A stretch of DNA of 64,000 nucleotides. Origin: Symbiodinium natans. Taxonomy: Eukaryota; Sar; Dinophyceae; Suessiales; Symbiodiniaceae. The DNA is taken from positions 248,001 through 312,000 of the forward strand of contig CAJNDS010002505.1 in NCBI GenBank assembly GCA_905221605.1, written 5' to 3'. The notes beneath the pieces are model-generated. The model was not told where the DNA came from. It saw nothing but the letters and a program-made list of their open reading frames with translations, and did not search any database. Positions 48,470-60,569 of the stretch are shown one piece after another (within the stretch, counting starts at the first letter, position 1; each line of letters opens with the position of its first letter). The position numbers were made by a program, and so were the translations under genes.

Positions 48470-49085
48470 TTCGGTCCTGTAAAGCCCCGGGGTATGCTCC
48501 GACGATTCCCACCTCAACGTTGATGTCGCCCACCACACCCGTAGAGTAAAGCAACTTAGCCGTGCTTTTCTTCATCTTCTGATAGTTGAATTCCATGTCG
48601 GTTGCAACCTTCTTCAAGTCGACACAGGGCTTGGTCTTGGATGCGATGTTAAAGAATTTGTCACTGACTCTTGCCTAGGGAATCACCACGTCATCCGCCA
48701 ACTTCATCGTCTCCTTGTCGATGGTTTCAAGCAAAGCGCAAAGCGCGGACATTGACGTTCTCGTCGTCAGGCGCCTCGACACATGTCTTGAAGACCTCGC
48801 CCCACCAAGCCGTTGTGGCTTCGTCGTCCTTGACGTTCTGCGTGGTCTGCTCATCCAAGAGCGCCAACGACTTGCGCTTAGCGTCTCCGCCCTTAATGCC
48901 CATGGATGCCATCAAGCAGGCACCGTCCGAAATCTTGAACCATCCCATGGTTTTGTGACCACTACCAATAATATCGTCCTTGTAGCTACTGACAATCTGC
49001 TTCTGGTAGCCCTTTTTCATTCTCATTTTGGCGATGAATAGTCCCGAAAGTCCTTCACAATGCGCCTCAGCCCAGCAGACATGTT
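48470..49085 (-). pseudogene. Decayed, unidentified coding sequence
   Basis: Minus-strand sense can be followed across two frames: MSAGLRRIVKDFRDYS (from 49082), then GYQKQIVSSYKDDIIGSGHKTMGWFK...AKRKSLALLDEQTTQNVKDDEATTAWWGEVFK...NVRALRFA, then in another frame LLETIDKETMKLADDVVIP, a stop, and DKFFNIASKTKPCVDLKKVATDMEFNYQKMKK...GVVGDINVEVG. The composition is soluble, Lys/Asp-rich and protein-like. No family recognised. Stops and shifts make it a pseudogene, or introns are unrecognised. Confidence 0.4.
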
Positions 49086-49389
49086 TTGATTGCTTGACTG
49101 TCCCTTTATATGTGTAGACGGATGTTTATCAATGCGTACATACTTTTAGGTATACACACCAACAGACAAGCACACATACATAAATACGTGTCAGACATGT
49201 TTCTTGTTTCATATTGCCCGACAACCAGCCCCGACCCAACCCTGCTGCTGGCCAGGCCTGCTCTGAGGTGGATCCCCGGTGGTTTTTGGCCTGCAGGTTT
49301 TGGCCTGCAGCACACCCGACTGAACAAAAACCTAATAGCCTGTTGTGATGGAAGCACACAGAGAGATCTGGGTTTGTCGGTTGAGAGAC

Positions 49390-49600
49390 AATATTATAGG
49401 GTTTGCATTTTACGGGTTTTGGGGTGTAAGGTTTAAAGGGCTTTCATAGGTGTTCGTGAAGAATTAGGGCTTTAGGGGTCTAGGGTGGATGGGGTTTGTG
49501 GGGCTGTTGAGGTTTATAGGGCTTATAAGGTTCGTAGAGTTTCTAAGGTTTGCATGGTATGTAGGGTTTATGCCTAAGGCTTATTGGGTTCAGTTGTGTA
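49390..49600 (+). repeat. Second telomere-like degenerate stretch
   Basis: TATAGGGTTTGCA, GGGTTTTGGGGTGTAAGGTTTAAAGGG, GGTTTATAGGGCTTATAAGGTT and similar TTTAGGG-derived words. Remnants reappear at 49950-50000 (GGTTTAGGTTTTGGGC...GGTTTCAGGGTTGAGGGTT). Confidence 0.5.
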
Positions 49601-50159
49601 CAATTTTCTTTAGGAGGCTCTCAAGCTTTAGATTGTATGGGTTCACCGTCGCAAGTATTTCGTCGGAGTTTCAGGCTGAGATGAGGTCACTGTGTGAGTT
49701 GCAGGGGTTTGGGGTTGTGATATTTTCGGTTCAAGGACACAGTGATCTCGGGTTCGATTAGATGGTTTCATTCTCACAAAGTACATGCTGGCACTTCTTT
49801 CGCACAACAGCTCTATGTCCCACGTGGTGTGTGCACAGGTGGCTTCACTCCGAACCTCCGCAACTCCATCCAGACAGTGCGCATGAAACTGCATTTTAAG
49901 TCACACACACACACAGAACCACACAGTCCATTAGCCCTCTTTGAGGTTCAGAGTTTCTGGTTTAGGTTTTGGGCTTTTGGTTTCAGGGTTGAGGGTTCTT
50001 AGACACACATTTCTCACTGACGATAGCACGATGTTGTTCCGAGTTTCGCTTGCAGGACAAGACTAAATCGTTGGTACGTGGAGCACCACTTCCGAAATCA
50101 CAGCTCCAATCCAACCAGTTGTGAGCACGCATGTGTATTGAAAACCAAGAAGCGCGCAC

Positions 50160-50740
50160 GCACCCACCCAAACACACACACACACATACAAATAAATACA
50201 GACACAGAATGACACAGACACATACACATACACCTACACATACACATACACGCACACACACACACATGCACACAGGCACACAGGCACACAGGCACACAGG
50301 CACACAGGCACACAGGCACACAGGCACACAGGCACACAGGCACGCAGGCACACAGGCACACAGGCACGCAGGCACACATGCACACATGCACACATGCACA
50401 CATATACATATACACATATACACGTATACACGTATACACATATACACATATACACATATACACATATACACATATATACACATATACACATATACACATA
50501 TACACATACACACTTGCACTCACACACATACACACATACACACGTACACACATACACACGTACACACGTACGCACGTACACACGTACACACATACACATA
50601 CGCACATACGCACGTACACACATACACACATACGCACATACACACATACGCACACACGCACATACACACATACGCACATATGCACATACGCACATACACA
50701 TACCCACATGCACATAGGCATACGCACATGCACGATCATG
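50160..50740. repeat. Compound CA / CACATA / CACAGG / CACGTA repeat
   Basis: About 580 bp of low-complexity DNA: (CA)n, GGCACACA 8-mers (50270-50385), CATATACA (50400-50505) and CACGTACACA/CATACGCA mixtures. Open frames in all phases are artefacts. Confidence 0.9.
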
Positions 50741-50773
50741 TGTTGAAATCGTTGAGAACACTTTCCAACCTTG

Positions 50774-51253
50774 TCATTTTTCTTGCCCGCGGATGAATTT
50801 GTTCAGCAGCCTTGGCAGGGGCCTTTTGGGCTCTTCTCTTCGAAGCTTCCTCGCTGAAGCCTTTGCCGATGTGAAAATCCAAGCAATGGTGACAAGCCAG
50901 GCTGACGAACCTCTTTTGCCTGGCAATGCGAGATAATGCGAGTTTGCGAGGCTCGGCTTTGCCGCCATGCCCTCGCCCTCATCGTTGCTTTCTTCCTCGC
51001 CCTCACCTTTGCCCAGAGTCTGCTTGGCATGAAGTCCCTTCGTCGGGCCAACAAAAGGGGTCTCCTGTAGTCTCGGCATCCCGCGGGCAAGGCTCTTCAG
51101 ATGCAGGATCACAGGTAGGCTGCCTGCTGCTTCCCGTGCTGTGGGCGTCTTTGGTGCCTTGGGTGGCTGGGGTGCCTTGGGTGACTTCCTCTGCTGTTCT
51201 TTCATATCCAAGACCTCGGCTTTATGCCCGCTGTGGCTCACGACTTGGCTCAT
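50774..51253 (-). CDS. Unidentified basic/acidic ORF, possible exon
   Basis: A 159-residue frame with a KSPKAPQPPKAPKTP segment and an acidic run (GEGEEESNDEGEG). A better-looking continuation after ~50940 lies in another frame (RIARQKRFVSLACHHC...EEASKRRAQKAP), which suggests an indel or intron. Not recognised. It would be the last minus-strand coding piece before the plus-strand block. Confidence 0.3.
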   Translation of the reverse strand: MSQVVSHSGHKAEVLDMKEQQRKSPKAPQPPKAPKTPTAREAAGSLPVILHLKSLARGMPRLQETPFVGPTKGLHAKQTLGKGEGEEESNDEGEGMAAKPSLANSHYLALPGKRGSSAWLVTIAWIFTSAKASARKLRREEPKRPLPRLLNKFIRGQEK

Positions 51254-51850
51254 CCACTTTTGGGGACATCGTGGGTGGGGGGACTCGTTTTTGCTCGTCC
51301 TGGACTCGTGAGGGGCGCGCTCTCTTTTGCATCGTGCTGAAGCACCGTGAGAATTTTCACACTTGAAGTGTTTTCGATGTCATTGCCCGGACATGTTTCT
51401 TGCTCGAAACGTGTTCTGTGCGATTTGGGGATTCTCACGAGCCCTAACGTCAGGGAGTTGTCAAGCAGTTGCTGCATGTTTCTTTTTGTTAATTAGAATT
51501 TTGCGGATGTCTGATGATATGGGTCTCGGGACTTCGGAGCACGCGTGCTAGCAACATAGACCTCTGCATTTGCACAAGTTTCATGAGTTTGGAGCCCGTC
51601 GCACACAGTACAGGACCAATGCTGCGAGTCTTGCACCGTAAGTAGCAAAGCCCGTTCATGGCGTATCCTGACCCACATGGTGCCGAGGCAAAAATGATGC
51701 TTTGCCGCATGGTATGCTAATGTGGGCTAGACATGCTTTGCTGTTCTTCTTATGTTGTGAATCGGAGATTCATGTTGAAGTTTTCCGTGAGCAGATGCTG
51801 AAGGAAATCCCAACACATTCGATCCCGATGGGTTGCCACAGCCGAACCAG
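51254..51850. other. Divergent gap before the deaminase gene
   Basis: No supported coding sequence. The missing 5' exon(s) of the deaminase probably lie here or just left of it; a short candidate near 51670-51715 could not be confirmed. Confidence 0.35.
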
Positions 51851-53928
51851 GAGGTCCAGACGTCTTGGACGATTATGTCATTTCAGTTGACCAATCAAGC
51901 GGGAAAATCACGGCGTTAACTCCTGCCAATGAATTTGGGGGAACGCCAGATCTACATTTGCCGAACCATCTTCTCATACCAGGCCTCATCAATGCGCACA
52001 CCCACACGCCAATGTCCTTGCTCAGAGGCTACGCAGACGATCTTCCTCTCAACGAATGGCTGTTCCAGCACATTTTTCCAACAGAAGGCAAATTTGTTTT
52101 TGAAGCCCCTCTTGAAGAAGCCGAGGAGTTTGTTCGGCTGGGTTCAGAGCTTGCTTGTTACGAGATGTTGAAGACTGGGACAACGCTTTTCAACGACATG
52201 TACTTCCATGGCGACGTTACTGCCAATGTTGTGCGGAAAGCTGGAATGAAAGCGGTACTGACTAAGGCTGGTCTGTTGTACTTCGGTGATGACGCTCGAT
52301 TCAGCGATCTGGTCAGTTCAAACACGAAGTTCTGCTCCGAACTCATTTCGTCAGGGGACAAGTCCATAAAGCCTTCGCTGCTGCCTCATTCGGTATATAT
52401 GGTGCCTCCAGAGAAGCTACGAGAGGTCAAGGACGAGTACGACAAAGCATGCGCAGGAGGTCACGTGGTCATACATACTCACGTTCACGAAACCAAGAAG
52501 GAGATTGCAGATGTTCTAGAAAAGGCTGGAAAGTCAGCTCTCCAAGTCTTGGAAGACTTGGGTATGCTTAATCAGCGCACCGTGGCTGCGCATTGTGTCC
52601 ACATGACAGACGAGGAGATCGCCCTTATGGCCAAGACTGGTGCCAGCGTGGCACACTGCCCCAGAAGCAACTTGAAGCTCGGGTCAGGCATTGCACGAAC
52701 GGCAGACATGTTGAAGAGCGGTGTAAATGTATGTCTTGGTACGGATGGTGCGAGCTCCAACAACACGCTGGACATGCTGACAGAGCATCTTCACCGCATT
52801 CAAAAGTTTTGTGGCAGGGAATGATGTGGCGCTTTTTTTGCTCATGTCTGCTTCAACGCCCGGTCCTGTTGAAGTTGGTATGGGGCTGCCTAAGGCAGGT
52901 GACTGCGGATAAATGGGATGTCGAGTCTGTTCAGGCGCCCAGGCGTTGCAAAAAACAGCACTAAGGATGCAGTACGCGTCCATGATCGCAAAGGGTGTAA
53001 CCGGTGATCCCACAGTGTTGCCTGCTCGGGAAGTTTTGGAGATGGCCACGCTGCGTGGTGCGCGAGCACTTGGGCTGGAATCGGAGACTGGGTCAATTAA
53101 GGCGGGAGCCTCATGGAACCTTCTGCTGTGTTTGGAGGTGTCTTGACCGCTTGCCGTAGACACCACGGAAAGTAAGCCGTATCTCAAGGTTGGGAAAGCT
53201 GCAGACCTTGTGGCGGTTGACCTTGGACGCTTGGAGGTCTGGGCATCCGGAAAGCATCATGCAAAGATGTCTGAAGTGTTTTGCTTGTACGGCTTTTGGA
53301 CCAGTTCATCTCATGTATCATTTCTAGCCGTCTTCTTGTTTGAAGTTTCATCAACTGCCGAATCTGTACAAGGTGACCACTGCACATGTCCGGAAGAGTC
53401 GGGTTTGAGGACCCAAGCTGGTGAGCAAGAGCAGGTAGTGACCAGGTGGTGCATGGTATTTTGCAGCAGTTTGCGCGGTTCTGCGACACAATTCCTTAAA
53501 GAAGGCATGCAGATATCTCCGAAACAAGCGGGAAACACAGTTGGCAGACTGTGAGAAACATGAAATGAGAAGCAGAAGTCACGTTCAGCAGTGGACTGGC
53601 ATGGATTGTTGCTTTTCTTCTTGCTTTCACTATTTCCACATAGTTCGACTTTAAGTCCATTTACATGTCCTTCCAGCACGTGCAGGCATCACCGATCTAC
53701 GATCCTTTGGGCCAACTGGTTTATACAAACAGCCGCCAGGTGCGGGACTTGAAATTATGGGTGTGTGTGTGTGTGTGTGTCTGCTTAGGACTGAAGCTGC
53801 CCGTGTGCTGACAGGTAAGCCATGTTTGGATCGATGGCAAGTGCGTTGTGCGCGAATGTGAAGTCCTCACAATGCTTTCAATGGACCTGGCTGCCACGGT
53901 GCCTCCAAGTTTCATTCATACTGGGTAG
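51851..53928 (+). CDS. S-adenosylhomocysteine / 5-methylthioadenosine deaminase (amidohydrolase), five exons, 5' end missing
   Basis: Exons: ~51851-52784, 52966-53101, 53189-53236, 53686-53739, 53815-53928 (TAG). They join in phase to ~427 residues, near the family's usual 430-450. Metal and active-site motifs: NAHTHTPMSLLRGYADDLPLNEWL (HxH), HTHVHET, AHCVHMTDEEI and GTDGASSNNTLDM (Asp). After splicing: LTE-MQYASMIAKGVTGDPTVLPA, SIK-VGKAADLVAVDLGRLE, ASPIYDPLGQLVYTNSRQ-VSHVWIDGKCVV. The enzyme deaminates SAH/MTA (or related adenosines) to the inosyl form. Introns of 181 and 87 nt are GC-AG, those of 449 and 75 nt GT-AG. The 3' splice of the first listed exon (CCAG before 51851) is a guess; the N-terminal beta strand is not found. 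Substrate range is inferred. Confidence 0.85.
53760..53781. repeat. (GT)n inside last intron of the deaminase gene
   Basis: A 20-22 bp GT tract between the donor (53740) and acceptor (53814) of a 75-nt intron. Confidence 0.85.
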
Positions 53929-54444
53929 ATTGTTTTACTTTGCGCTGTCGCGTTCTGTTGCCGTGCTAAAGCATGAGTTGAGTAGGCCGGCCTAAATGTC
54001 GTCGCTCAAGCTTGAATGCTGTCGGAATTTCTTGGTGTATCCCCGAGACAGGACAAACTTGTTTCCAAGCTGCGAGACTTCCGAAAGTCCCTGCCGGCCA
54101 GCTGAAAGACTGTCGACGAAGATGATTCTCAGCCTGCGATCGATTTTGAACCGCCTGCAAGTTCAGTCCAATGCGCAGAAAATCTGCAGATATGCCGCCT
54201 GTGAAAAACATTCGCGCGGGCAATACCATGCTCAGTCGGAGAGGGCTGCTTAACGTTCATGGTTTGGCAAGCAGCATGCTGTGCGGAAATGCGGAGACCT
54301 GCCTTTGCATTGAAGTTGCAGTTTGCAGGGGTTTGTGGGTTTGTGGTCAAGTCAGGGCGACCAAATCGGAGGATGAAGGGCATCGAAGGGCCCATCACGG
54401 GCATGTTGGTGCATTTGGCTCGCAAGGCACGTGAGTGATGCGCC

Positions 54445-57400
54445 ATGGCACCGAAGAAACCCCAAGTTGCCGAGGCCTCCTGGGACCCTTCGTTGCTTTA
54501 TTTGTTTTTGGGGCACTTGATACACCTCCAAGGAGCCTCCTGAGGAGGAAGCAGCGGAGCCCGAGCCCGTGGAGGACTTCCATAAGCAACCTAGGTAACC
54601 CAGGCCGAAAAATGAAAGCAGCTGTCTTGCCAGGGGGATGAAACTGAACTGGAGACTGGCCTCAAGCTGCCGCTCAGACCAAATGTGCTGCCCTTAAACC
54701 GAACGCACTCAAGCCTGGCTATGCAACCTTGAGAGGTGTGTGAGGTAGGAAGACAGAGAATACACGGGTAGAAGCCTTCAGACACAAAGGGTCAAGCCGA
54801 GTGTTGGAGACTGTGTTCATTGCAGGAGAATCGCCAACTCTGTGTTGCGTGATGTCTTCTTGTACCTCTCAATCGGCATCAGTCTTTGTGGACCGTTGTC
54901 CATGTGATACATGGACCACGATCGTGCGTACACGTGTTGCCTAGCTCTTCGCATGCCGAGCTTCACCACAATTTTCACCGATCTCGTGTCGCAGCTCTGG
55001 GGAGACGTTGTTTGGCAGGACAATTCATGTTGGACTGAATTTTCGACGCCTAGACGCTGCAAGCACAGATTTGCCAAGGACGTAGGTCGAATTTGGGCGC
55101 TGCAAGACCATGCTGCCCAGTCCAAGCTTCTGGCCGAGTTGTTAGGTGCCTTGACGCAACCTGCCGTAAGTTGCTTGTGCAATGGCACGAAGATGCACGA
55201 AGCATTTCTCGACAGGCCTGGAAGGCGTGCATCCGACTTTAGCTCGGAGGCTTGGCGCCACTTGGTGCCAGTACCAACACACAAACATGGTGCTGGATCA
55301 AACGCTTCGGAGTTGCTTTGGTCCAATCGCAGGGAGATTGTGTGCGACTTCCACCTCTTCAATCTCAGCCATGCGAAGATGCTGTGCTTAAACCAGAGGC
55401 TCAGCTATGAAGTTGCAGTGGCCGGAGTCACATAATGGCAAAGCAAGTGCATGCCCTGTTCAGGCAAGCTGCTGTGTTTCATGCGATCATGTCCACCGTC
55501 CTGGACAGTTAATGGTGTTGCAGTTATCAAGTTCTCAATGTTTCCCGCTTCGTCTTGAAGACTGTTCAACACTGCCTTCAGGACATGATGGCCGGTTTGC
55601 AGGAGGGAGCTTCAGAGGACACTTCCTGTGGCAAACGTGTGTACAGTTTCAGTGGCAGTGCTCCTTTCGTGTTCCTTCAGGGCTCAGCCGCGGCGGAGTC
55701 TGGCACTCAATGCACTCAATGCACTCAATGCACTCAATGCACTCAATGCACTCAATGCACAAAAAGTATTGGTACTTCTGGTACTTCTGCTGAGTGCATG
55801 TGCGGCAGATTGCGTGAAACATGCGGGATGTGCCGTGGCTTTGTCGTTCTGCTCTTTGACATGTGTCGTGTCGATCAGCATGGTCCTAGCTGAGAACGCA
55901 TGACTGAATATATTCGCAATTTTTTCGCAAAACAGGAGGCGTGGGAGGGCGCTTTTTGTTCATTTTAGGCCTGTTTGACGTCTTATTTGGGACTGGCAAG
56001 AGTCTCAGGAATTTTGTGTGCTTTATTTGGTTTAGTTTTGTCCGTCTTGCACAAATGGAAAAAAGCTCCGGAGACGTTCCCGCGCACGTGGCAAAACCAC
56101 AAACCGAAAAGATCAAGCAACCAAACAAACCCAAAAACAACAGTTTCTGGCTTCTGGGACTTTCCAATCAGAGTGCCTAAATGGCAAGAGTCCATGGATG
56201 TTGTTTATTTAGAGTGCCTAAATGGCAAGAGTCCATGGATGTTGTTGATGTCTCGGAAAAGTACAGTCGATGGAACATTCCTGCGCAGGTGGCAAACCAA
56301 CGAAAATAGAAGCAAATTCTGGGATTCTCCAATCAGAGTGCCTTATTGGCAAGAGTCCCTGGACTTTGATTTTCGTTTGTTTTAGCCAGTTTTCCCCGGT
56401 ACTCTCGAAACTGCGCAACTCTGGTCTGGGCAACGCAAAACCACATTGTGCACAAAGAAAGGCTGTTTACTTGTTTGATGAAAGCCATTGGAACACTTCT
56501 GAATCCTTTGTTTTCCATTGTGTTTTACTATATGTATTGTGTCTGTTACTCTTAAAGGTGAATACACTAGTTGTTCATGTGTATTTTTGAGCACACTAGA
56601 AGTTTTTTGGGAATGTATTTGGCAAAATCAGAATCTTAGTTAAACAGCAGATTCATCGCACCAAGTACTGTAGGATGCGATCTCAATGGCTATCTTTAGT
56701 ATGCTTTTGAGTCTGCACTCCAGGTCAAGTCGAAACCCGCTTAGGAGCATACATAAAAGAAAATACACACATATATTTATATGAATATATACATATACAT
56801 GTGTAGAACAATAGTACGAAAGAACGCATGACCTCAAGCGTGTCCCCCTCGAGATAAGCAAAACGCAGAGCTTGCTAGTGTCGCAATCAATATATTGGAC
56901 CACCCATATTCATGAACGGAGAAACAACAATTGAATATTGTAACCCATTGATTGGACGCCCCATATTCATAAAGGAGAAACAACAATTGAACATTGTTGC
57001 CCTTGGTGTTTTTGCATGTTTGCTGTTTTACACACGAGAGAAGGCCAAACAAAGACATACAAGAGACATCAGACACGCTCAAAATAGCAAGACGTGTTCT
57101 ACCACGGTCCCCCAGATTCATTTTTACATGTGTGAATCTCATTTTGATTTCATCATCAAGTTTACAAATCCAAGAAAGTCATGAACCCGCATATCTACTA
57201 AATGTACATTGCCGCTTCCGTCTTGGGTCCTTCATGTAAAGCGCGCCAGTAATGAGCACTAACCGTTTGTATTGGAGTATTTTTTCATGGTTTATATGGA
57301 GACAAAAGCTGGCTTCACTACTGGTTCCTATTCAATTGAGCTCAAGTTTTCCCATGCTGTGAACACGCCGCCTTGAACGAGTTCGAGTAGGCTATTGTGG

Positions 57401-59884
57401 CTTTCCGAACGCGGTTTTGGTGTCCACATCAGCCACTCCTGGCGTCATTTGAAGTTTGTTGTGCACATCTCGTGGGATTCGATTGCTCAGGTGCTTCAAG
57501 AAGTTCCAGGAACTCTTGATAGTTCATTCGGTCAACGATCCGCCAAGCCGCGACATCCTGAGTGGTGTCATCACTCCGTTTGAGATTTGAGTTTTCGTTG
57601 GAAGAACTGGAGGTCTAGCAGTTTTTGCTGGCGGCGAGGCATTGGAACTTAACTAGCACGGCTGTGAATATGCGGGTGCTGAAAATGCCACAGGCCCGAA
57701 GACTCACCGATTATGCAGCCACGACGCTCTTCAAGTGCCCTACCCAGAGCGGCCATCACCTCTTCCCATGACAAGCTGAAGGCCTGTGTCTGTGTCGTTG
57801 TTGTTGCCAATCTCATACTTAGGCACTTCTTGCTGTACCAGTTCTGTGTCCGCTGCGAAAGAGACATGGAGACATTGCGCTTTAGCGTGGAAGTGGAGAG
57901 GACTCCTGGCCATATCATGCAAAGATACGATGAGATATGTAATGTTCCAGTGCACTGGACTGAACGACACTTTTGCAGGCCACTTGCGCCTCCAGCCTCG
58001 GGAACCGCCCGACAAAAAGCGAGCAGAAGGCTTTTGAGTTTTTCATCCCATCTCTTGCCTCACGATGTCTCTTCCTGCTTGAATAGCACATGTGACAATT
58101 GTGAGGGCATTTGAAGTTACACCAAATGAAATTCAAAGTTGCGCAGTGAAACATGACTGGCAGCTGCTGCGTTTTGTTTTGTTGTTGTTCTTTTGTTGCA
58201 TTTTTTTGCGAGGCCGCCGCAAGCTGCTGAGAATGAGGGACCTGCTGCCAGCGTGGAGGCGCACGCATCACGTGCGCCACAGGAGAAACCGTCCGGCGCT
58301 GGCGAGGCGGGTTTTTGTGACCTGTGTGCTTTGAGCTAACATGCCTGTTGAACATACCACCTTCTACATGAGGACATGTCCGAAGAGGAGATTCAGCGAT
58401 TGGTGGAGGACAAGGGCGTTTTTGAACGACAAGAAGTGTGATGATAATTACTTGTTTTTTCAGTCGGTGTACCTTTGTGACTTGCTCAGCGGTGTCTTGT
58501 CTCGCTGTCAGGAGAAGCTTCGGGAGACTGAGGTACGGCTCGAGGCCAGTGGTGAGCTTTTCCACTGGCTGTCTTTGGCTTAATGCGTGCTTAATGCGTG
58601 CTGACTGGTTGAACGGTTCAAGATGGTTCAAGTTCTTAAACGGGTGTGATGGTTGAAGGCCAAGCTGGCTGCCAGAGAGCAGCAGTTTATGGAACGCTTG
58701 GCGGCTTGGCGGATGCTATTCAGGTATTCACATTACCATACTGTTGTCAGATGCTGGCAGATGGATTGCCCGCAAAGCTGTGAACTGAGGCGGGTAAATA
58801 ACGGCCCGCGGCGTGTGCATGCCTTTCCGCAGGAAAGGATTGTGTTTCACCGGAGCAGTAGCAAGCTTGAGTCTGCAAAAGTAGCTCCATTCACAATCTA
58901 CCACCGCCATGTTGTCTTAAGCCAAAGCTCTCCGTGGCCCATGTGTAAGCGTCATGCGCCCCAGGTCACTCCCGAGGAGAGGACCAAAAGTGGCGATTGG
59001 ACTCTTGTAAACTTCTTGTAGACTTCTTGAGGAATTTTTGGGGTTTTAGGAGGTAGCCATCATCAACGCTATAATCACCGCCAATGTGCAGAGGATTCAG
59101 CCCACCTTCGGGTTTCATTCCTGTCCCAGGCATTTGGTCGGTGCGGTTCGGCCATCAGCTGCATGTGAGGCTGTGTGAATCTGTGAAGCAGTCAAGCTCT
59201 GCTAATGGCCAAGCCCAAATCACCACAAAGACAGAGAATCCCTCACAAATCGATCCCGCTCCCCATATACTCTGGAATGCTCAATACATCGATCCAGTGT
59301 TTGTTGAGTTTTTGTGTGTTGGGCGGCTGTTCGACATACTGCCATGGATGCTTCGGCTCCCTCGCTGCTTCCCGCTTGCGATCTCGCGCCCTGGCTTTGC
59401 AATGCTCCAGTGATGCTTGGTAAGGCACAGCCGCTTAGGTGATCCTGGATGCAAGATGTGTTCTTCCTCCGATTTAGAATGGTTGCCAGAGTTTCGGTCT
59501 CAAAGATCGGCAGTTCCATTTGCCTGCCTTTTCGGCCCGCTTGTCGGAGCAAACTGAATCTTTGGCAATGTAGGCGGGCACTGCCAGCTGCTCATCCACG
59601 CCCCAGTGTACCCCAAGCGTTTCCACGAAGTTCGTTGTCGTCCTGTCTTGTAGACACCGAGCCCTGCCGTCATATGCTTCCTGCTCAGATTGCAGGAATT
59701 CCGGCATCGCGCGGGCATGGACACTGTTAGTAAGTTACAGTACTGTCAGTGTAGTGTGCCTGGGGTCTGCTGGCAGACGCCGGAGTGTATCGTTTTGTAC
59801 AGGGTGGCTATTGCTAGATTTTTTGCTAGATTTCCTCGTTTGCGGTATAGGTTGCAGCGCCTGGAGCAAGACTTTGGTGGAGAG
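54445..59884 (+). CDS. Multi-exon coiled-coil protein gene (partial model)
   Basis: Start ATG 54445: MAPKKPQVAE (54445-54474), a 58-nt GC-AG intron, EPPEEEAAEPEPVEDFHKQPR (54533-54594), then RIANSVLRDVFLYLSIGI (from 54826); these join in phase. Further exon-like pieces with AG and GT/GC borders on the same strand: DVGRIWALQDHAAQSKLLAELL (55078-55143), TVQHCLQDMMAGLQEGASEDTSCGK (~55560-55635), HLRLQPREPPDKKRAE (~57981-58032), ENEGPAASVEAHASRAPQEK (~58228-58310), EDMSEEEIQRLVEDKGVFERQ (58371-58433), EKLRETE (~58512-58532), KLAAREQQFMERLAAW (~58659-58720), EVAIINAIITANVQRIQPTFG (~59051-59113) and LQRLEQDFGGE (59849-59884). The charged heptads suggest a coiled-coil cytoskeletal or ciliary protein. 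Complete exon order and end are unresolved. Confidence 0.45.
55704..55760 (+). repeat. CACTCAATG 9-mer tandem
   Basis: Six tandem copies of CACTCAATG, directly after an exon-like piece; probably intronic. Confidence 0.85.
55800..57700. other. Long intron or spacer with local duplications
   Basis: No supported exon. GAGTGCCTAAATGGCAAGAG with the following 15 bases is tandemly duplicated at 56171 and 56212, with a diverged third copy near 56335. A ~57 bp unit (TTGGAC.(C)CCCATATTCAT...GGAGAAACAACAATTGAA) is duplicated at ~56896 and 56952. Confidence 0.45.
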
Positions 59885-60217
59885 GTACTTGTCAGAGTAC
59901 AGAGCGTAGGCAAGAAAAGATCAATGCGGAGGCAATGTGTCTTCTAAGTTCTGTGTACTCTACGTGTCTCTACGTTGCTATATGAGCAAGACATGGAGGC
60001 GGTCACCGTGCGCGGCGTTGCTGTTTCTTCATGGAGCAGCGTGAGCTTCATCGTGTGTTTTGTCGAAGCTGACTGGCATAAGGATGGGGCTTGGCTCGTT
60101 TTACAAGGGTTAGGTTCAAGACTTCGGGTGGCTTTTGTCTTGCTGAAAACATTCAATCAAAGAGTAGATCCGTGGGGGAGCGGGCATCGTATATAGAAAG
60201 TTTTTAGCAGCGTTTCT

Positions 60218-60440
60218 GTGCGGTCGCTCGTGTTTGCAAGCTGTCCGAAAAGGTGCCTGAGAAGGCGCCATGTTACCGCGGAGCAAAAAAGAACGTGGCA
60301 GGGTCAACAGGTTTTGTTGCTTTGCTGTGCGAGCGCTTTTGTCTGTAAGTTTTCCGAAGAGGCACCTGAGAAGGCGCTATGCGACCGAAAACGAACACGT
60401 TCGGCAGGGTCAAGCGCGTTTTGTTTTGTTGTGCGGTCGC
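60218..60440. repeat. ~109-bp tandem duplication
   Basis: GCGGTCGCTCGTGTTTGCAAG...CCTGAGAAGGCGCCATG and GCGAGCGCTTTTGTCTGTAAG...CCTGAGAAGGCGCTATG are diverged tandem copies (CCTGAG at 60256 and 60365), with a third partial start at 60436. No coding sequence is evident. Confidence 0.6.
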
Positions 60441-60569
60441 TTGCGGTCGCGGCCCCGGGACTCACTCACTGCCACCTCAGCGGCCGGGTGGGCTTTCAGT
60501 GACCGCACAGCAAAGAAGCACACGTCTCTGGGTGGCCACATATTTACATAACCCCAGAGCGCGAGCGCG

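Noticed and set aside
50098-50796. Cys/Val/Tyr and His/Thr repeat proteins
   Set aside because: Artefacts of the compound CA-type repeat.
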